Of a stretch of DNA of 8,060 nucleotides, positions 5,555-8,060 are shown in pieces. The stretch covers positions 1 through 8,060 of the forward strand of contig CAJTWQ010000064.1 in assembly GCA_910579835.1 (NCBI GenBank), written 5' to 3'. The position numbers were made by a program, and so were the translations under genes. Position 1 is the stretch's first letter. Each line of letters begins with the position of its first letter. The stretch comes from an uncultured Ruminococcus sp. (GTDB lineage: Bacteria; Bacillota; Clostridia; Oscillospirales; Ruminococcaceae). Under the pieces are notes generated by a model that was given only the letters and a program-made list of their open reading frames with translations, had not been told where the DNA came from and ran no database searches.

Positions 5555-6901
5555 TTATTCGGTAAGTTCGTTTACGGGAAGTTCAGTTATAAGATTTATG
5601 CATAGCTTCTGTACTGCCAGAGCATCAAGGTTAGTTAAGCCATCGCCGGGGTTATAGCAGTCTGCATTTCGCATTCCCTGTTTTGTAATAGCGGTGGGGG
5701 CGGATCCGTCAATGCCGTAGACATCAGGATTTCCTATGCACTGCATAATCAGTACAGCGTCAGATAATCGTATTTCTCCGTCACAGTTTGCATCGCCGTA
5801 TGTGGGATCGGTAAGAACCGGAGTGTCTTCCTTAATCCATACTCCTTCCAGCGGAATGCCGAGTCCGGCGATTTCGCCGTAAATCAAGAATTCATCGCCG
5901 GGTTGGTAAATAGTGCCCTTATAGTCCCAACCTCCGAATCTGTATCCGGGCTTTTTGATATTTACGTCCGGACAGATAACCGTAGTATCTGTCTGGCCAT
6001 TAATCCTGATATGTGTACTCTTGTCAAGAAGTTCCGGTCGAAATACCAGCGTGTAGGTTATCGGTTCCCATACCGCAGTGAACACTACGTCCTCGTCCGG
6101 CATCATATATGGACTTTCAGGCGGATATACCTGACCGTCCGCACTGCAAAGCCATCCAGTATTTCGGAAACCGATGCGTGAAAACCTGCCTGCCTCTGCA
6201 AGATCAGTTTCAAGGGAAGCAATTCGTTCAAGCTCTTGGCTTAAAACACCGATAATACGATCCACATTGCCTGTACTGTAGATAAATTTGTGGTATTTAT
6301 GCCAGTTCGGTGTAAGTTCCACGTCACTAGATGGCATAATGATCTTGCTTTGACCCAAATAAGCTGTTCCGTCATAGATCCAGCCTATCTGAGTGTATGT
6401 ATCTTCCGGATGATAGAAGCAGTCAATCGGTATTTCAATTAGTTCGCCTGCTTTGAGCTTATAATCCGGCAGTCTGCCATCCTTGTCGATAACTCCGATG
6501 TCGCAGATGGCTTCAAAGTGGACGTTGTATTTTACTGTATCAGAATTTTTGCTCCATACAGGAGTAAGGGTAGCGTCTTCATCCGGGAATTGAATTACGG
6601 AACCGGGGGTATATGCTCTTATGCCATCAAATGTCCAGCCTGAGAAAGTGTATCCTTTCCGTTCAAGACCGACATCTGAAATATTCCATGAAGTTCCGGG
6701 AACGCCGCTGAAATCATAGATATACTGCGGTCCTCCATACTGATTGTCTTCGACCTTAACGTCTTCTCCGCTGAGATCGTAATGAATAGTTACAGTGGTT
6801 TCATTTCTGGTTTCAGCAAAAACGTATGATGTGCAGAGAGAACCGGTTGAAAGAATACACGACAGTGCAGCAGCCGTTAGTTTTGTAAATATTTTTTTCA
6901 T
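5555..6901 (-). CDS. Secreted dockerin protein with four Listeria-Bacteroides-type repeats (upstream copy)
   Basis: The protein has 448 residues counted from the ATG at 6901. An in-frame ATG at 6919 would add six residues but has no ribosome site, whereas GGAGG at 6906-6910 serves 6901. A signal peptide (cleavage likely after VFA29) is followed by repeat modules at about 37-116, 125-200, 204-278 and 283-355, ending in LTPVW, LTPNW, FTAVW and LEGVW. A short linker leads to the dockerin at 368-437. Order, spacing and many motifs match the downstream gene (such as AGRFSR, ADGQVY and EPITY), and the dockerins are the most alike, so the two arose by tandem duplication that is not recent. No enzyme domain is visible. 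It is expected to be exported and held on a cohesin-bearing scaffoldin. The stop codon is 20 bp before the next start. It may share a transcript with the DUF4250-like gene 47 bp upstream. Confidence 0.93.
   Translation of the reverse strand: MKKIFTKLTAAALSCILSTGSLCTSYVFAETRNETTVTIHYDLSGEDVKVEDNQYGGPQYIYDFSGVPGTSWNISDVGLERKGYTFSGWTFDGIRAYTPGSVIQFPDEDATLTPVWSKNSDTVKYNVHFEAICDIGVIDKDGRLPDYKLKAGELIEIPIDCFYHPEDTYTQIGWIYDGTAYLGQSKIIMPSSDVELTPNWHKYHKFIYSTGNVDRIIGVLSQELERIASLETDLAEAGRFSRIGFRNTGWLCSADGQVYPPESPYMMPDEDVVFTAVWEPITYTLVFRPELLDKSTHIRINGQTDTTVICPDVNIKKPGYRFGGWDYKGTIYQPGDEFLIYGEIAGLGIPLEGVWIKEDTPVLTDPTYGDANCDGEIRLSDAVLIMQCIGNPDVYGIDGSAPTAITKQGMRNADCYNPGDGLTNLDALAVQKLCINLITELPVNELTE
5591..5800 (-). 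other. Type I dockerin module of the upstream paralogue
   Basis: Translated residues 368-437 hold loop 1 Asp370 to Asp381 (DANCDGEIRLSD), canonical, and loop 2 NADCYNPGDGLTNLD, with the same two-residue expansion and Tyr416 as in the paralogue. Conserved AVLIMQ and ALAVQ helices follow the two loops. A cysteine in each loop and one in the NPDVYG linker region (Cys388) could be coincidental. Confidence 0.9.
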
Positions 6902-6905
6902 TTTT

Positions 6906-6910
6906 CCTCC
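6906..6910 (-). promoter_or_regulatory. Ribosome binding site fixing the upstream dockerin gene start
   Basis: On the minus strand, GGAGG lies four bases before the ATG at 6901 and inside the six codons that would be added by starting at 6919. Nothing resembling a ribosome site precedes 6919, and MKKIFTKL is a normal signal-peptide start, so 6901 is chosen. Confidence 0.8.
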
Positions 6911-6948
6911 AAATTTCATGTTTTTAAGAACTGAGTTTATAATGGTTC

Positions 6949-7125
6949 TTATACAAAACGATTTTTTTCAGGATCATAAGCATATCCTATAGCTTCAAGC
7001 TTTTTCAGGATAATTTCCTTATCAACGCACAAATCTTTGCAAAGTTCGTTGAAATCATGACCGCTGTTTCTGAGCTGTGTATTTATATAACTCAGCAAAA
7101 TAGCATGATCGTTCGGAATATCCAT
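6949..7125 (-). CDS. Small DUF4250-like protein
   Basis: This is a 58-residue ORF with ATG at 7125 and TAA at 6951-6949. It starts MDIPNDHAILLSYINTQLR, has the central helical segment LCKDLCVDKEIILKKL and ends YDPEKNRFV. The pattern of a P-x-D start, LLSYxNTxLR, a mid-protein LC-x-DL-x-V-D block and a YD-x-x-x-NxFV ending matches my memory of DUF4250 (PF14056), a family of about 60 residues from Firmicutes with unknown function. The middle region looks like a small helix-turn-helix-like bundle, but DNA binding is not established. The ribosome site GGAGGTG (7131-7137) is strong and a promoter lies at 7217-7245. Its stop codon is 47 bp upstream of the first dockerin gene with no terminator between, so readthrough into the dockerin pair is plausible. 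Confidence 0.82.
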   Translation of the reverse strand: MDIPNDHAILLSYINTQLRNSGHDFNELCKDLCVDKEIILKKLEAIGYAYDPEKNRFV

Positions 7126-7216
7126 ATAAACACCTCCGGAATTATTTTTTAAGTTAAAGTGTCAAAATACTATGTTTTGCGAAAACAGTGCGGCTCGCAG
7201 GTTGCTTTATAAAATA

Positions 7217-7245
7217 AATATACAATAATTCTATCATTTTGTCAA
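7217..7245 (-). promoter_or_regulatory. Sigma-A promoter for the DUF4250-like gene and possibly the dockerin pair
   Basis: On the minus strand, TTGACA (7240-7245) and TATATT (7217-7222) are separated by 17 bp. The start would be near 7210, giving a leader of about 85 nt before 7125. The leader contains a very short hairpin (GTTTT-gcg-AAAAC, 7174-7186) but no recognisable riboswitch. No comparable promoter was found in the 47 bp before the first dockerin gene. Confidence 0.75.
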
Positions 7246-7323
7246 TAAAATCTGGATATAAAAATATGTGAATTTTTTATTGGTTAGTATATTGTTTTGC
7301 TTAAGAAATAATTTGCATTATTT

Positions 7324-7548
7324 TTAATTTGACAAACCGTCTGTATTGATTTCTGATTCTGGCAAACGTATTAAATCTGACATTTGCTGAGACGCAGTTT
7401 TAATTCGTTTTTCATATTCGATTTGATATGGATCTTTTATATCATATTTTATTTTACTAACACGCTGTTCATTCGCACGCACGTTAAAATAACCCATTTG
7501 CTTTTCAAGAAAGCGATACCTTAACGCCATAACGGAGATTTGCTCCAT
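7324..7548 (-). CDS. Doubtful small hypothetical protein
   Basis: A 74-residue frame runs from ATG 7548 to TAA at 7326-7324. The product is hydrophilic and probably helical, with no signal peptide, membrane segment or cysteine, and I recognise no family. A stop codon (TAA) lies just two codons upstream in frame, so no longer version exists at this end. No ribosome site precedes the ATG, nor the alternative ATG at 7530, and no clear promoter was found. The surrounding DNA is AT-rich and gene-poor. It may be a real small gene, a remnant of a larger decayed one, or a chance open frame. The amino-acid mix (many Arg, Gln, Glu, Tyr, Ile; low bias) looks more protein-like than random AT-rich sequence, which is the only reason to list it. 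Confidence 0.35.
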   Translation of the reverse strand: MEQISVMALRYRFLEKQMGYFNVRANEQRVSKIKYDIKDPYQIEYEKRIKTASQQMSDLIRLPESEINTDGLSN

Positions 7549-7727
7549 AGTTTAAAATCATTAGGTTGAGAAAATTCAGGAATGGAACAGATAAGGCAGA
7601 TATATATGAAAAAATGCATAAAAATGGTTATTGCAATAAAAATAATTGAAATTATGTTAAACGTTTTGCAGCATTTTCTTAAGCTGTCAGATCATTCTGC
7701 AAATTTACTTGTGTCTGACATATTTAA

Positions 7728-8060
7728 TTAATGTTTCTTTTTAAATTTAAGTTTATTGCAGTATTTTTTTGTTTCTGTCGAGACAACACCAGAGAGAGCT
7801 ATGAGGGCGGCGACATTAGGTAAAGCCATGAGTCCATTAAAAATATCGGCAAGATTCCATACGGCTGATACTGTTAGATACGGACCAAAAAATACCGCGG
7901 CAATATACAGCCATTTGAAGATGGCCGACGGGAGCTTTTTTGATCCGGTCAGATATGAAAGGCAGCGTTCGGAGTAGTAGTTCCAGCCGAGGATAGTTGT
8001 GAATGCAAAAAACATCAGACATATCATGAGAATGAATGATGAAATCTTTTCAGGAAAGGG
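7728..8060 (-). CDS. Sodium:alanine/glycine symporter (AgcS family), C-terminal part, N-terminus off the right edge
   Basis: The frame is open to the right edge and gives the last 110 residues before the stop at 7730-7728. It begins PFPEKISSFILMICLMFFAF and contains TTILGWNYYSERC, GPYLTVSAVWNLADIFNGLM, PNVAALIALSG and a basic tail, FKKKH. These blocks are characteristic of the C-terminal end of AgcS-type symporters, which import alanine or glycine with sodium (some with protons). Hydrophobic helices are at about 7-25, 47-66 and 70-95 of the visible part. Family members are about 450-480 residues, so roughly a quarter is seen. The start, promoter and upstream partners are outside the window. 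No convincing terminator follows the stop codon. Confidence 0.92.
   Translation of the reverse strand, partial: PFPEKISSFILMICLMFFAFTTILGWNYYSERCLSYLTGSKKLPSAIFKWLYIAAVFFGPYLTVSAVWNLADIFNGLMALPNVAALIALSGVVSTETKKYCNKLKFKKKH

Larger units (their letters stand above)
7126..7727. other. AT-rich, gene-poor stretch
   Basis: These roughly 600 bases hold the promoter and leader of the DUF4250-like gene and one doubtful ORF (7324-7548). There are also several A/T-only inverted repeats: AAATAAT/ATTATTT at 7306-7323, the palindrome TTATTGCAATAA at 7628-7639, and TGTCAGA/TCTGACA at 7685-7720. The last follows the symporter gene but lacks a GC-rich stem and T-tract, so it is not a convincing terminator. 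I see no tRNA, insertion-sequence ends or CRISPR repeats. The composition is lower in GC than the flanking genes and may mark decayed or acquired DNA. Confidence 0.5.

Noticed and set aside
5903..6181. Plus-strand open frame within the upstream dockerin gene
   Set aside because: It is the complement of conserved repeat modules, with no ribosome site or family features.
7126..7216. Possible riboswitch or structured leader before the DUF4250-like gene
   Set aside because: The leader is short. Its only visible hairpin (7174-7186) has five-base arms, and no conserved riboswitch core was recognised.
7628..7639. 12-bp palindrome TTATTGCAATAA as an operator
   Set aside because: Short A/T-rich palindromes are expected by chance here, and it is not placed at a recognisable promoter.
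7685..7720. TGTCAGA/TCTGACA inverted repeat as terminator of the symporter gene
   Set aside because: The arms are only seven bases with a 22-base loop, and there is no T-tract downstream on the minus strand.
7756..8022. Open frames on both strands (plus 7756-7977, minus 7837-8022) within the symporter gene
   Set aside because: The AgcS frame continues to the window edge with strong family blocks. The others are shadows.
1..8060. CRISPR array, tRNA or rRNA genes, insertion sequences, phage attachment sites
   Set aside because: I saw no regularly spaced direct repeats, cloverleaf-like sequence, transposase frame or terminal inverted repeats on reading through both strands.

Overview
The window reads as chromosomal DNA from a low-to-medium GC, Gram-positive gut or rumen Clostridia member. 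It is most likely a Ruminococcus of the R. flavefaciens/R. champanellensis type. The grounds are two secreted proteins ending in Ruminococcus-style type I dockerins, a sortase with its own putative surface substrate, a DUF4250-like small protein, strong AGGAGG ribosome sites and several near-consensus sigma-A promoters with 17-bp spacers. The species call is inference, since no rRNA or housekeeping marker is present.

Layout, left to right. (1) On the minus strand, 1-631 holds the first 210 residues of a PflA/PflX-type radical SAM protein whose C-terminus lies off the left edge. (2) A 173-bp divergent promoter region (632-804) drives it leftward and a three-gene operon rightward. (3) The operon (805-3248) encodes a secreted, C-terminally anchored surface protein with a sorting-signal-like tail (VENTG, hydrophobic helix, RR), a sortase with visible His/Cys/Arg catalytic residues, and a four-helix membrane protein of unknown function. 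The first two genes overlap by 14 bp and the second and third are one base apart, so the set looks like a self-contained sortase and client module. (4) A strong, near-symmetric hairpin at 3267-3311 can terminate both the operon and the convergent gene. (5) An AqpZ-type water channel lies at 3376-4083 on the minus strand, with its own promoter. (6) Two tandem paralogous secreted proteins (4167-5534 and 5555-6901, minus strand) each carry four Listeria-Bacteroides-type repeat modules and a C-terminal dockerin, with no catalytic domain visible. (7) Just upstream, and possibly in the same transcript, is a 58-residue DUF4250-like gene (6949-7125) with a good promoter. (8) An AT-rich, gene-poor stretch (7126-7727) holds that promoter and one doubtful 74-residue ORF. 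(9) The last 110 residues of an AgcS-type sodium:alanine/glycine symporter run off the right edge on the minus strand (7728-8060).

Much of the window concerns the cell envelope: a surface protein with its transpeptidase and a putative membrane partner, dockerin-bearing proteins that should dock onto a scaffoldin encoded elsewhere, a water channel and an amino-acid importer. Whether the sortase operon and the dockerin proteins work together is not shown by the sequence. The most unusual items are the sortase/client/membrane-protein operon, with its non-LPXTG sorting signal and a strict 12-residue helical repeat in the client, and the enzyme-free dockerin pair, whose second calcium loop is out of canonical register.
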